Assembly: GCF_004801405.1 (NCBI RefSeq)
Contig: NZ_SSOB01000022.1
Span: forward strand, 78,745-142,744
Length of the DNA: 64,000 nucleotides
Reading direction: 5' to 3'
From: Cohnella fermenti
GTDB lineage: Bacteria; Bacillota; Bacilli; Paenibacillales; Paenibacillaceae
The notes below the pieces were generated by a model, which was not told where the DNA came from, searched no databases, and was given only the letters and a program-made list of their open reading frames with translations. The position numbers were made by a program, and so were the translations under genes. Below, piece after piece: positions 14,191 to 23,436 of the stretch; the first letter of the stretch is position 1; each line of letters opens with the position of its first letter.

Positions 14191-17055
14191 TTACCTCCCC
14201 AGGTTATGAGCCAAAGTCGGACTCGGCTTTAGCGATTGGTGTAGGATGAATTGCTGCTCGAGAACGTGAATTTGCTGGAAGCCCGTAGCCGGACTCGAAC
14301 GGTCCGGACGTCCGATATAGCGCACTTCGACGCCGGCCGGCGCGAGCTCGCGAACGCGCGGCTCGGCGAAGCTCCAGGAACCCATGTTGCGCGGCTCTTC
14401 CTGAACCCATACGATCTCCTTCAGGTTCGGGAAGCGTGCCAGCACGGCCGCAATCTCTTGGGCCGGGAACGGATAGAGCTGCTCGACGCGAACGATGTGC
14501 AGCCAGTCCATATTGTTCTCTTTCTCCTTCTCGAGGGCATCCTCGAGATCGATCGCTACCTTGCCGGAGCAGAGGACGAGGCGTTCGACGCGATCGGCCT
14601 TGCCGCCGAGTCCCGGCTGCTGGACGATCAGCTGGAACGAGCCCTTCTCAAGCTCTGCCGGAGAGGATGCGGCGCGCGGATTGCGCACCAGGCTCTTCGG
14701 CGAGACGAGCACGAGCGGCCGCACGTCTTCCGTTCCGAGCATGCTCGCCTGACGGCGAAGCAGGTGGAAGTACTGCGCGGAGCTGGACAGGTTCGCAACC
14801 GTCCAATTCTCTTCGGCGCACAGTTGCAAGTATCTCTCCAGACGAGCGCTGGAATGCTCCGGGCCCGCGCCTTCGTAGCCGTGAGGCAGCAGCATGATCA
14901 GACCGGACTTCTCGGACCACTTCGTGCGGCCGGAGGAGATGAACTGATCGATCAGCACCTGCGCGACATTGCTGAAGTCGCCGTATTGCGCTTCCCAGAT
15001 GACCATCGTCTCCGGAGCGAACACGTTATAGCCGTATTCGAAGCCGAGAACGGCCGCTTCGGACAGCGCGCTGTTGTGGATCGCGAACGATGCCTTCGCC
15101 TGCGGCAGGTGATGCAGCGGGCAATACGTCGAGCCCGTGTTCGGATCGTGCAGCACCAGGTTCCGGAAGGCGAACGTCGCGCGTTCCGCGTCCTGACCGG
15201 TAATCCGGATCGGCGTGCCGTCCGCCAGAATGGAGGCGAACGCCAGCGTCTCCGCATGGCCCCAGTCGAGCTTCTCTCCGTCGTTCATCGCGTTCGCGCG
15301 GCGCTCGAGGATGCGCTGCAGCTTCGGATAGACGGTGAAGTCCTTCGGCCAGTTCAGCAGCTCCGAATTGATCTCGCGAAGCGTCTTCAGATCGACGCCC
15401 GTCTCGACCGCCTTCGCTTGCTGCGACGCCTCCGGAGTCTGGTGAACGGCCTCTTGGGTCTCGCTCTTCTTCATCTCTTCGTATGCAGCCTTCAAGCGAT
15501 CGACGACCTCGTTCTTGATGCGGCCGTACTCTTCCTCGCTGAACCGGCCCTTGGCGATCAGCTTGTCGGCGTACAGACGGCTGACCGTCGGGTGAGCCTT
15601 GACCTTCTTGTAGATAAGCGGCTGCGTCGATTCCGGATCGTCCGTCTCATTATGGCCGTACCGGCGATAACCGATCAGGTCGATCAGGAAGTCCTTCTTG
15701 AACAATCTTCTGTATTCGCTCGCCATGCGGGCGGCAGCGATGACCGCTTCCGGTTCGTCCGCATTGACGTGGATAATCGGAATCTCGTAACCCTTGGCCG
15801 GATCGCTCGCATAATGGGTCGAACGGGAATCGAAGCTCTCCGTCGTGAACCCGATCTTGTTGTTCGCGATGATGTGAATCGAGCCGCCGATGCGGTAGCC
15901 GTTCAGTTGGCCGAGGTTCATCGTCTCCGTCACGATGCCTTCGCCCGGGAACGCCGCATCGCCGTGAATGACGATGGAGGCGGCCAGATCCTCGTTGCGG
16001 ACCGGGTAGCCCGTCTTGGAGCGATTCTCTTGAGCCGCCCTTGCGAAGCCTTGCACAACCGGATTGACATATTCCAGATGGCTCGGGTTATTCGCCAGCG
16101 TGACGCGCGTAACGGCCGTCTCGCCGGTCTTGATCGAACGGTTGGCGCCCAGATGGTACTTCACGTCGCCCGACCAGCCGTAGTTCATGCCGATGGAGCC
16201 TTCCGCCGGAACGACGGCCTTATTCGTGGAATGATAGAACTCCGAGAAAATCTTTGTGTAAGGCTTCTCGAGCACGTGGGCGAGCACGTTCAGGCGGCCG
16301 CGGTGGGCCATGCCCATCGTGATCTGGCCGACGCCCGCGTTCGTCAGCTCGTGAACGATCTCGTCGACGAGGGCGATAAGCGCGTCGTTGCCTTCGACGG
16401 AGAAGCGCTTCGCCCCGACGAACGTCCGCTGCAGGAAGTCTTCGAACTGCTCGGCTTCGAGCAGACGCTTCACGAGCTTGCCGCGCTCTTCCGCGTTAAG
16501 CGACTGCGTCGGAACGAGCTTCTCGGCATAATCGTTCAGCCACTGGCGCTCCGCTTCGTCATGCACGTGGCCGAACTCGTAAGCGATCGGACCGGAATAC
16601 ACCTCGCGCAGCTTGGCGATCGCGTCCCAGCCGTTCCGCACCTCTGCGGGAGCTTCTTCCCAGACGAGGCTTGCCGGCAGAGCGGCCAGATCCTCTTGCT
16701 TCAAGCCGTACGTGTCCGGCTCGAGCACCTTCATGCTCGGCTTCCCGTCGATGCCGAGCGGATCGATATCGGCGGCCAGATGGCCGTAAGTACGAATATT
16801 CCAGACGAGCTTGCCTGCGTCTACGGCATGCTTCAACTGCCGGGCACTCAATCCGGCGGACGGCGCTGCGGGCGCGGCTCCGGAAGCATGCTCAAGAAGA
16901 GGAGGCGCTCCTCTTGTGGCGAACAGCTCACGATACTCCTGGGACACGGATTCCGGGTTCGTCAAGTAAAGTTCGTATTGCTCTTGGATGTAGCCCAAAT
17001 TCTGCCCATAATACGTTTGCCAGTTAAACGGCAAGTCACGCTCTTCAGTTGGCAT
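14191..17055 (-). CDS. odhA: 2-oxoglutarate dehydrogenase E1
   Basis: 954 residues, close to Bacillus OdhA. It is the thiamine-diphosphate enzyme that decarboxylates 2-oxoglutarate and passes the succinyl group to lipoyl-E2. Features: the N-terminal E2-contact segment (FNWQTYYGQNLGYIQEQYEL), MGMAHRGRLNVL (about 250), the thiamine-diphosphate motif GDAAFPGEG...NNKIGFTT (about 365-405), RYGHNETDDP, and the C-terminal transketolase-like domain with HGYEGAGPEHSSARLERYLQ. The ATG has AGGGGTAGGA upstream. It is the first gene of odhAB. The E3 gene is not in the window. Confidence 0.96.
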   Translation of the reverse strand: MPTEERDLPFNWQTYYGQNLGYIQEQYELYLTNPESVSQEYRELFATRGAPPLLEHASGAAPAAPSAGLSARQLKHAVDAGKLVWNIRTYGHLAADIDPLGIDGKPSMKVLEPDTYGLKQEDLAALPASLVWEEAPAEVRNGWDAIAKLREVYSGPIAYEFGHVHDEAERQWLNDYAEKLVPTQSLNAEERGKLVKRLLEAEQFEDFLQRTFVGAKRFSVEGNDALIALVDEIVHELTNAGVGQITMGMAHRGRLNVLAHVLEKPYTKIFSEFYHSTNKAVVPAEGSIGMNYGWSGDVKYHLGANRSIKTGETAVTRVTLANNPSHLEYVNPVVQGFARAAQENRSKTGYPVRNEDLAASIVIHGDAAFPGEGIVTETMNLGQLNGYRIGGSIHIIANNKIGFTTESFDSRSTHYASDPAKGYEIPIIHVNADEPEAVIAAARMASEYRRLFKKDFLIDLIGYRRYGHNETDDPESTQPLIYKKVKAHPTVSRLYADKLIAKGRFSEEEYGRIKNEVVDRLKAAYEEMKKSETQEAVHQTPEASQQAKAVETGVDLKTLREINSELLNWPKDFTVYPKLQRILERRANAMNDGEKLDWGHAETLAFASILADGTPIRITGQDAERATFAFRNLVLHDPNTGSTYCPLHHLPQAKASFAIHNSALSEAAVLGFEYGYNVFAPETMVIWEAQYGDFSNVAQVLIDQFISSGRTKWSEKSGLIMLLPHGYEGAGPEHSSARLERYLQLCAEENWTVANLSSSAQYFHLLRRQASMLGTEDVRPLVLVSPKSLVRNPRAASSPAELEKGSFQLIVQQPGLGGKADRVERLVLCSGKVAIDLEDALEKEKENNMDWLHIVRVEQLYPFPAQEIAAVLARFPNLKEIVWVQEEPRNMGSWSFAEPRVRELAPAGVEVRYIGRPDRSSPATGFQQIHVLEQQFILHQSLKPSPTLAHNLGR

Positions 17056-17119
17056 TGTCCTACCCCTCAGTAAACTAATTAGTTAGTAAGGTTAAGTTGT
17101 CGATTCTCATATCACTTGA

Positions 17120-17131
17120 AATTATAGTATA
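17120..17131 (-). promoter_or_regulatory. Probable -10 region of the odhAB promoter
   Basis: Minus-strand sequence ATACTATAAT contains a consensus TATAAT about 65 bases upstream of the odhA start codon. The -35 element is poor (TTTATC at a 16-bp spacing), so this is tentative. Confidence 0.35.
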
Positions 17132-17244
17132 TCCTGCGCCATGATAAAAATAATCAATTCCTATCGATATCATCTCAATCCGAGATAGGTCAACCGAAAG
17201 ATTGCCTAGCGATGCGAGATGGATCGAGCCTCCGCACCATTTTG

Positions 17245-17258
17245 TGGAAGCGATTCCA
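17245..17258. promoter_or_regulatory. cre-like palindrome upstream of odhA
   Basis: TGGAAGCGATTCCA, within GTGGAA-GCGA-TTCCAC, matches the CcpA cre consensus (TGWAANCGNTNWCA) at all but two positions. Catabolite control of odhAB would make sense, but the site is about 115 bases upstream of the proposed promoter. The rest of the 305-bp gap between odhA and tdk shows no gene. Confidence 0.4.
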
Positions 17259-17361
17259 CCTGGAGTCGCAACAATTCAACGCTCAAATCTCTGGGGGCGG
17301 CGCTTCGGATCGCCATCGCGCATCCGCTCTCGCCGCCTCCTGCGCAACCTCATCCCGATGA

Positions 17362-17949
17362 TTACGACTTCGACTTGAAGGCGGCCTGGTAGCATCTTCG
17401 GCAGACGGGCTTGTAGTCCTCGTTCCCGCCGATCTGGATCTGGTCCCCCTCGTTGATCGGCACTCCGTCCTTGTAGCGAATGACCATCGTCGCTTTCCGG
17501 TCGCAGTACCAGCAGATCGTCTTCACTTCCTCGATCTTGTCCGCATAGACGAGCAGGTTATAGCTGCCTTCGAAAAGATTGTTCTGAAAGTCGTTCTTCA
17601 GCCCGAACGCCATGACTGGGATACCGAGCTCATCCACGATTCGCGTCAACTCCACCACGTGCTGCTTCGTGAGGAATTGCGCTTCGTCGATCAGCACGCA
17701 ATAGATTCGCCGATCAGGGCCGGTGTGCCGCTGCACGCATTCGAAGATGTCGGTGGCTTCGTCCACCGGAATCGCCTTCCTCGTCATGCCGACGCGCGAG
17801 CCGATCTGGTCGGCTCCGTCCCTCGTGTCGATGGCCGGCGAGAACAGAAGCACCTGCTTGCCCTGCTCCTCGTAATTGTGGGCGACCTTGATGATCTCGA
17901 ACGATTTGCCGCTGTTCATCGTCCCGTATTTGTAATAGAGCTGTGCCAA
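17362..17949 (-). CDS. tdk: Thymidine kinase
   Basis: 195 residues. It phosphorylates thymidine in the pyrimidine salvage pathway. The P-loop GTMNSGKS (9-16), the Walker B/lid region VLIDEAQF (about 85), the substrate loop MAFGLKNDFQNNLF and a four-cysteine zinc site (CWYC... CRRC at the C-terminus) are all present, which defines the TK1-like type II kinases. The TTG start has GGAGGG six bases upstream. It is monocistronic. Unlike in many Bacillales, rpmE and prfA are not next to it. Confidence 0.95.
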   Translation of the reverse strand: MAQLYYKYGTMNSGKSFEIIKVAHNYEEQGKQVLLFSPAIDTRDGADQIGSRVGMTRKAIPVDEATDIFECVQRHTGPDRRIYCVLIDEAQFLTKQHVVELTRIVDELGIPVMAFGLKNDFQNNLFEGSYNLLVYADKIEEVKTICWYCDRKATMVIRYKDGVPINEGDQIQIGGNEDYKPVCRRCYQAAFKSKS

Positions 17950-18111
17950 TCTTGTCCCTCCAACTCCCGATTCGTATCGCCATCATCTGTCGCCATTTAT
18001 TATACAGAACATTCCCTGCCAACCCAACCGTCGGGGAAAATCGTTGGTACGACCGGCCCTGACGATTACGCGGTGGATGGAGAATATCCGAACCTCTGTA
18101 ATTTTATATGT

Positions 18112-18198
18112 TTTTTTACATTCGTCGGCTTGGATGGGGAGGCAATCGCCCAAATGATCCGTTATCGGACTGTGCGAATGTTGTTCATATAAAAGCCA
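18112..18198 (+). repeat. Family 1 remnant, cluster D (units 1 and 4 joined)
   Basis: A decayed first core (ATATGTTTTTTTACAT, 18117) with the typical TCGTCGGCTTGGAT spacer runs through GGCAATCG directly into a third-unit spacer (CCCAAATGATCCGTTATCGG) and a decayed last core (ATGTTGTTCATATAAA, 18177). The 60-bp step and shared AATCG at the junction point to a deletion of the two middle units. It lies between tdk and the ABC gene. Confidence 0.75.
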
Positions 18199-18246
18199 GT
18201 GGCTGACGGGTTCGGAGGTTCGGTCGGAAGCTCCAAGCACAAGCGC

Positions 18247-18290
18247 AATCGCCCCCCGCCCGGCTTAGTTGGCCGAACGAGGGGCGATCT
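18247..18290 (-). terminator. Hairpin after the fused ABC exporter gene
   Basis: ATCGCCCC (18248-18255) pairs with GGGGCGAT (18281-18288), with a second inner stem of CGGC/GCCG. It lies just past the stop at 18300 on the minus strand. There is no strong T-run, so this is a weak or bidirectional terminator call. Confidence 0.45.
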
Positions 18291-18299
18291 CTGCTCCTT

Positions 18300-21200
18300 C
18301 TATAAGCTCGCCTCTTCGGCGGCTCTGCGCAGCACCCAGCCTTGGGCTCTGCGGCGCTCCTCCCAGAAGCGGCGGTAAATCCCTCCGCTTGCGAGCAGCT
18401 CCTTGTGCGTGCCGGCCTGCACCGCCCTGCCTTCGTCGATCACAACGATCTGATCGGCACGGCGCACCGTGTGCAGCCGGTGGGCGATGATCACGACCGT
18501 CCGATCGCGCGCCAGCTCCTCGAACGCTTCCTGAATGTAGCGCTCGTTGTCCGGATCGACGCTGGCGGTCGCTTCGTCCAGCAGGATGATCGGCGCCTCC
18601 TTCAGAATCGCGCGCGCAATCGAGATGCGCTGCCGCTGGCCGCCCGACAGCAGCCCGCCGCCTTCGCCGACCTTCGTCTCGTAGCCGTCCGGCAGCTCCG
18701 TGACGAAGTCGTGGCACCGCGCCTTGCGGGCCGCCTCGATGACCTGCTCCATGCTCGCATCCGGATTGCCGTAGCGGATGTTGTTCGCGACCGTATCGTT
18801 GAACAGATACACATCCTGGAAAACAAATGCGAGCTTCCGCATCAACTCGTCCGAGCTCATGCTGCGCACGTCCGCGCCTCCGATCGTCACCGAGCCCTGC
18901 TGCACATCCCAGAAGCGCGCGATCAGATGCAGCATCGTCGTCTTGCCTCCGCCCGAAGGGCCGACAAGCGCCGTCGTTCCCTTCTCCGGGATGACCAGGT
19001 TCAATCCGTTGAGAACGGGCTTGTCGTCATACGCGAAGGTCACATCGCGGAATGCGATCTCGTTGCCGCGGCCAGCCTGAGCGGCGGACGGCAGCACCGC
19101 CATGTCCTCGGCCTGGATAATATCGTTCATATGGCCTACCGTCGTCGCGAACATCCGCTTGAACATGGCGTAATCCATAAGCGGCAGCGGCTCGTAGAAG
19201 CAGATCGCAAGCACGAGGAAGACGAGGAAGCCGGACGGCTCCAGCGTTCCCTGTCCCACGAAGATCCCGCCGACGAGGAGCACCAGCGACAATCCGAGCT
19301 CGAACGCGACATTGTAGATCGCCGTGTAAGGCGTCAATTCCCGATTGATCGCGATGCTGGCATCCCTGTATTCGCGAATCGTCTCGTCGTAGCTCCTCAT
19401 CCGGCTGCCTGCGAGGCCGAAGGAGCGGATGACGGCGATGCCGCGAATATACTCCAGAATCCGGCTATTCGCCGCCTGGCGCGCGACGGACAGCTTCTGC
19501 ATAATCAGCTTGAGCTTCCGCTCCGCCAGCCCTGCGGAGATAACGCTTAGCGGAACGCCGACCAGCGACACCAGCGCAAGCCGCCAATCGATCCACAGCA
19601 TGGCGAGAAGAATGAGCGGCGGAATGACAAACGCTTTGATCAGGCCGACGACAATCGACGGCACGTAGATGTAACTGCCCGCATCCGTCTTCACTCTCGA
19701 TTCCAGCACGGAAGCGTCTTTTTGCAAGAAGAAGCCGTAAGGAACCTTGCGCAGCCGATCTCCCAGATACAGCCGAATGTGCGTCAAGTAATGGCCGAAC
19801 AGCGGGAAGCTCCACCGATTCGTCAGATAGTAGAACAGCCCCTGCCCGACGAACATGAGCGCCATCCAGCCGACCGCTTGCCATGCCTTGTCCGTGTGTC
19901 CGGCGAGCAGCTCATGCAGAACAACGATTACGGCGATGGACCCAAGCGCGGCGAAAATATTCTCGAAAAACGAAAATACGAGCGCCCCCTTCAGCTTGTT
20001 CCCCTTCTCCCCGGCCAGCAGCAGCGATTGCTGCAAGGAGGACATCTGTTCCAGACGGCGGTGAGGATCGTCCGCTTCCGGCTTGCCGGATTGTCCCTTG
20101 CCCGCCGATGCCGTGCTCGTGTCCTGCGGTTGCGCAACCGCCGTTGCCGCCGGCCTGCGCTCCGTGCGTTCCGCGTCGGGAACGAGCCGCTCCTCCTCCA
20201 GGTCCTCCGTACCGGCCTCGTACGATTCCCACATGCGGCGATACAGCTCGCTGGTCTGCAGCAGCTCGTCGTGTGTCCCGGCTGCCGTCACGCGGCCTTG
20301 GTCCATAACAACGATCTGATCGGCGTGAATGACGGTTCCCAGCCGGTGAGCGATCGCCACAACCGTCTTCGGTTCGCCGGTAGCCGGATGAAGCAACCCT
20401 GCAATCGCATCCTGAATGCGGGCTTCGTTCTCCGGATCGACAAGCGCCGTCGCCTCGTCGAGCACAATAATCGGAGAATCCTTGAGCACGGCGCGCACGA
20501 GGCTGATCCGCTGCCGCTGCCCCCCGCTGAGCGTCATTCCTCCTTCGCCGATCATCGTGCGATAGCCTTGCGGCAACTGCTCGATGAACTCGTTGCAGCC
20601 GGCGCGTCGGGCTGCGACCATGACCTCCTCGTCCGAAGCGTCGGGCTTGCCGAGCCGAATGTTGTCCATGACCGTTCCCCGGAACAGATACGCCTCCTGG
20701 AAAACAAACGATACAAACGACAGCAGCCGTTCCTCGTTCATCTCCCGCACATCGACGCCGCCGATCGTCACGCTGCCGCTGTCCGTGTCCCAGAAGCGGG
20801 GGAGCAGCCGGGCGATCGTCGTTTTGCCTGCGCCGGAGGGCCCGACCAGCGCGGTCATCGTTCCGGCGGGAATGGATAGCGACACATCGCTGAGCACCGT
20901 TTGCTTGTCATAGGCGAAGGTGACGTTGTGCAAGCGAATGCTCGCATCCTTCGGCGACTGAGCTTGCTCGGCTGCGGCCATCTCTTTTTCTTCGAGCATT
21001 TTGCTGACGCCTTTGAGCGCTGCGGCCAGCCGGAACGCCGTCATGCCGCTGGAACGCAGCATCTTGAACAGAGCGGCGCCCACGCCCAAGGACATAAGAA
21101 TAAAGAAAACAAGCACGGGAATCGTCATCTGCTCGCGAGCGATGAGCCATACGCCGGACGGAACGACAATGAGCAGCGCCGTCCGCGAGAGCACCACCGC

Positions 21201-22205
21201 GATCGTCTTGAACGGCATCCCCTTTCTCTCGATCTCGGAGGAAGTGTCCGAGAAGCGGCGGACCGCCTCCGCATACGTCCCGAACGCCAGCTCGGTCCGG
21301 GAGAAAGCGCGAATGACCTTCATGCCGTACACATACGTCAGAATCGCGCTGCTGACCGCCGCTCCCGCCGGACCGAATCCGGCTTGCAGCGGCTTCAGGA
21401 AGGTCATGACCACCGCATAGCCGCCCACCGTGACGGCGATGAAGGCGAGCACCGCCAGCCCCATCCGCCAATCCATCGCGAACATGATCGCGAAGGACAG
21501 AATCGGCAGCGCCGTGCTGGCCGTCAGATCGGGAAGCAGGTGGGCGATGCCTTCCTCAAGCTGCTCCACATCCTCGTTCAGCGTATGCTTGATTCTGCCG
21601 CTGTCCGTCCGGTCGAAGTAGCCGAGCGGCAGCCTCGCCAGCTTATCGGCCAACGCCATGCGAACCTCGTACACGACATCGTAAGCGACGCGGTGCGTCC
21701 AATTCGTCGACAAGGCCGTCAGCAGTCCTTTGAGCACAATCGCCACCAACGCCGTGGCGGCGAGCGTGGTCAGTTGCGCTTGATCGTCCAGCAGACTGCC
21801 GTCGACAAGCCCCACGCCGATTCGGTAAATCACCCAATAAGGAACAAGCCCCATCAGGGTAGCGATAACCCCCGTCGCGATCGAGCCCGCGAGCGCGGCC
21901 TTCCGCTTAAGCAGGAATGGCTTCAGGCGCGCCATCGGGGACGGCGGCTTCGCCCGCTTGGCCTTGGGGGTGCCGGCGTTGGAAGCGTCAGCCTTGGAGG
22001 TGCTGGCCTCGGATGCGTTGGGCTTTGTCGCGTTGGCCCTGGAGGTGCTGGCCTCGAACGCGTTGGGCTTTGTCGCGTTGGCCTCAGACGCGTTGGCCGT
22101 AGATGCGGCAGCATTTGTCGCATTGGCCTTTGCGGCAGCATCGGGTTTGGCTTGCGTTTGCTTGTGCGTTTGCGTTTGTGGTTCCGTAACGGTCACCTCT
22201 CGCAA
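18300..22205 (-). CDS. Fused double ABC exporter-type transporter, Fur-regulated
   Basis: About 1301 residues holding two complete half-transporters in one chain. Each has a six-helix membrane domain and an ATPase: the first with Walker A GPSGAGKTT (about 450) and LSGGQRQRISLV (about 560), the second with GPSGGGKTT (about 1080) and LSGGQRQRISIA (about 1190), each followed by a DEAT Walker B motif. The arrangement resembles joined YbtP-YbtQ or IrtA-IrtB, exporter-fold importers of ferric siderophores. A perfect Fur box at the promoter supports an iron role. The first 85 residues are low-complexity Ala/Thr/Asn/Ser repeats. Start uncertain: TTG at 22205 or GTG at 22196, neither with a good ribosome site. 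Confidence 0.85.
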   Translation of the reverse strand: MREVTVTEPQTQTHKQTQAKPDAAAKANATNAAASTANASEANATKPNAFEASTSRANATKPNASEASTSKADASNAGTPKAKRAKPPSPMARLKPFLLKRKAALAGSIATGVIATLMGLVPYWVIYRIGVGLVDGSLLDDQAQLTTLAATALVAIVLKGLLTALSTNWTHRVAYDVVYEVRMALADKLARLPLGYFDRTDSGRIKHTLNEDVEQLEEGIAHLLPDLTASTALPILSFAIMFAMDWRMGLAVLAFIAVTVGGYAVVMTFLKPLQAGFGPAGAAVSSAILTYVYGMKVIRAFSRTELAFGTYAEAVRRFSDTSSEIERKGMPFKTIAVVLSRTALLIVVPSGVWLIAREQMTIPVLVFFILMSLGVGAALFKMLRSSGMTAFRLAAALKGVSKMLEEKEMAAAEQAQSPKDASIRLHNVTFAYDKQTVLSDVSLSIPAGTMTALVGPSGAGKTTIARLLPRFWDTDSGSVTIGGVDVREMNEERLLSFVSFVFQEAYLFRGTVMDNIRLGKPDASDEEVMVAARRAGCNEFIEQLPQGYRTMIGEGGMTLSGGQRQRISLVRAVLKDSPIIVLDEATALVDPENEARIQDAIAGLLHPATGEPKTVVAIAHRLGTVIHADQIVVMDQGRVTAAGTHDELLQTSELYRRMWESYEAGTEDLEEERLVPDAERTERRPAATAVAQPQDTSTASAGKGQSGKPEADDPHRRLEQMSSLQQSLLLAGEKGNKLKGALVFSFFENIFAALGSIAVIVVLHELLAGHTDKAWQAVGWMALMFVGQGLFYYLTNRWSFPLFGHYLTHIRLYLGDRLRKVPYGFFLQKDASVLESRVKTDAGSYIYVPSIVVGLIKAFVIPPLILLAMLWIDWRLALVSLVGVPLSVISAGLAERKLKLIMQKLSVARQAANSRILEYIRGIAVIRSFGLAGSRMRSYDETIREYRDASIAINRELTPYTAIYNVAFELGLSLVLLVGGIFVGQGTLEPSGFLVFLVLAICFYEPLPLMDYAMFKRMFATTVGHMNDIIQAEDMAVLPSAAQAGRGNEIAFRDVTFAYDDKPVLNGLNLVIPEKGTTALVGPSGGGKTTMLHLIARFWDVQQGSVTIGGADVRSMSSDELMRKLAFVFQDVYLFNDTVANNIRYGNPDASMEQVIEAARKARCHDFVTELPDGYETKVGEGGGLLSGGQRQRISIARAILKEAPIILLDEATASVDPDNERYIQEAFEELARDRTVVIIAHRLHTVRRADQIVVIDEGRAVQAGTHKELLASGGIYRRFWEERRRAQGWVLRRAAEEASL

Positions 22206-22212
22206 TAATATT

Positions 22213-22231
22213 ATTGATAATCATTATCAAT
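22213..22231. promoter_or_regulatory. Fur box
   Basis: ATTGATAATCATTATCAAT is a perfect 9-1-9 inverted repeat and an excellent match to the Fur consensus TGATAATNATTATCA. It ends eight bases before the proposed TTG start of the fused ABC gene, so iron-loaded Fur should block its transcription. Confidence 0.88.
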
Positions 22232-22289
22232 GATAACAAGAGGATATCAGGAACACAATGCTTTCGCTGGAATTTGTTGCGGGCAGCTT

Positions 22290-22510
22290 CGTTCCCCCTC
22301 CTCCGCTCGCCCCCTCCTCCCGCCCGTAACGCTCGCTCTCCACTCCCTCGTTCCTCGCCGCTTCCGCACCTCTTCCACCGAATACCGTTCCTGTCCCCGC
22401 CGCACTCTGCTGCTTCCTCTCGCTTCCTCTCCCACCAGTAACCTTGTTCTCCACTTCCTGGTTCCTCGCTACTTCCGCTTCCACGTCTCTCTCGTTCCTA
22501 CCATCCATCG
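22290..22510 (+). other. Pyrimidine-rich non-coding tract
   Basis: The plus strand is almost entirely C and T over about 220 bases. A 40-base block (GTAACGCTCGCTCTCCACTC onward) recurs 112 bases later in altered form (22326 and 22438). No gene with a ribosome site or recognisable family was found between the Fur box and the sdhB terminator. Confidence 0.6.
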
Positions 22511-22596
22511 TTTGCTGGCACCCAGATCGGCACGAGGGGCGGGACGCTAGGCGGGATTCTTCGCGCTCTCGCCCTATCCCGCGCCCACAAGCCGCC

Positions 22597-22629
22597 AAAA
22601 CCCGCCCGGCCAGCGGCCGAACGGGTTTT
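22597..22629 (-). terminator. Rho-independent terminator of sdhCAB
   Basis: AAAACCCG...CGGGTTTT with an inner GGCC-rich stem forms a stable hairpin 15 bases after the sdhB stop, with a T4 tail on the minus strand. Confidence 0.8.
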
Positions 22630-22643
22630 GTGCGAATGCAATG

Positions 22644-23420
22644 TTACATGCCAAGCCACTTCTTGAACATGTGCTTGGTCGTGTCCTTGTTGATCGCCGC
22701 GATCGAGGTCGTCAGCGGGATGCCCTTCGGGCAGGAGCGCACGCAGTTCTGCGAGTTGCCGCAGCCTTCGATGCCGCCATCGGTCATGAGCGCGTCGAGG
22801 CGCTCGTGGGCGTTCATCTCGCCCGTCGGGTGGGCGTTGAACAGGCGCACCTGCGAGATCGGCGCCGGGCCGATGAAGCTCGAACGGTCGTTGACGTTCG
22901 GGCACGCCTCAAGGCAGACGCCGCACGTCATGCACTTGGACAACTCGTATGCCCATTGGCGCTTCGATTCCGCCATGCGCGGGCCGGGGCCGAGGTCGTA
23001 CGTGCCGTCGATCGGAATCCACGCCTTGACGCGCTTCAGCGCGTTGAACATGCGCTGGCGGTTGACGACGAGGTCGCGGACAACCGGGAACGTCGTCATC
23101 GGCGCGATGCGGACCGGCTGCTCCAGGTTGTCGATCAGCGCCGAGCAAGCCTGACGCGGCTTGCCGTTGATGACCATCGAGCAGGCGCCGCACACTTCCT
23201 CGAGGCAGTTCGATTCCCAGACGACCGGAGTCGTCTTCGCGCCGTCGGCCTTGACCGGATTGCGCTGGATCTCCATCAGCGCGCTGATGACGTTCATGTT
23301 CGGGCGGTACGGAATATCGAACTCTTCGGTATAAGGTTCGGAATCCGGCGTCGCCCGACGGGTAATGATAAACTTGACTGTACGCTTCGCAGTAGCCGTT
23401 GCCGTAGCCGTTTCAGCCAT
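22644..23420 (-). CDS. sdhB: Succinate dehydrogenase iron-sulfur subunit
   Basis: 258 residues. It passes electrons from the SdhA flavin to the membrane anchor. The 2Fe-2S ligands are in CLEEVCGACSMVINGKPRQAC-type spacing (positions near 75-95), and the two C-terminal cluster motifs are CMTCGVCLEACP and CGNSQNCVRSCPKG. The order and spacing fit the Bacillus-type menaquinone-reducing enzyme. The ATG has GAGGAGGGGG upstream. The first dozen residues are a Thr/Ala repeat not seen in most homologues. Last gene of sdhCAB. Confidence 0.96.
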   Translation of the reverse strand: MAETATATATAKRTVKFIITRRATPDSEPYTEEFDIPYRPNMNVISALMEIQRNPVKADGAKTTPVVWESNCLEEVCGACSMVINGKPRQACSALIDNLEQPVRIAPMTTFPVVRDLVVNRQRMFNALKRVKAWIPIDGTYDLGPGPRMAESKRQWAYELSKCMTCGVCLEACPNVNDRSSFIGPAPISQVRLFNAHPTGEMNAHERLDALMTDGGIEGCGNSQNCVRSCPKGIPLTTSIAAINKDTTKHMFKKWLGM

Positions 23421-23436
23421 CTTTTCCCCCTCCTCC

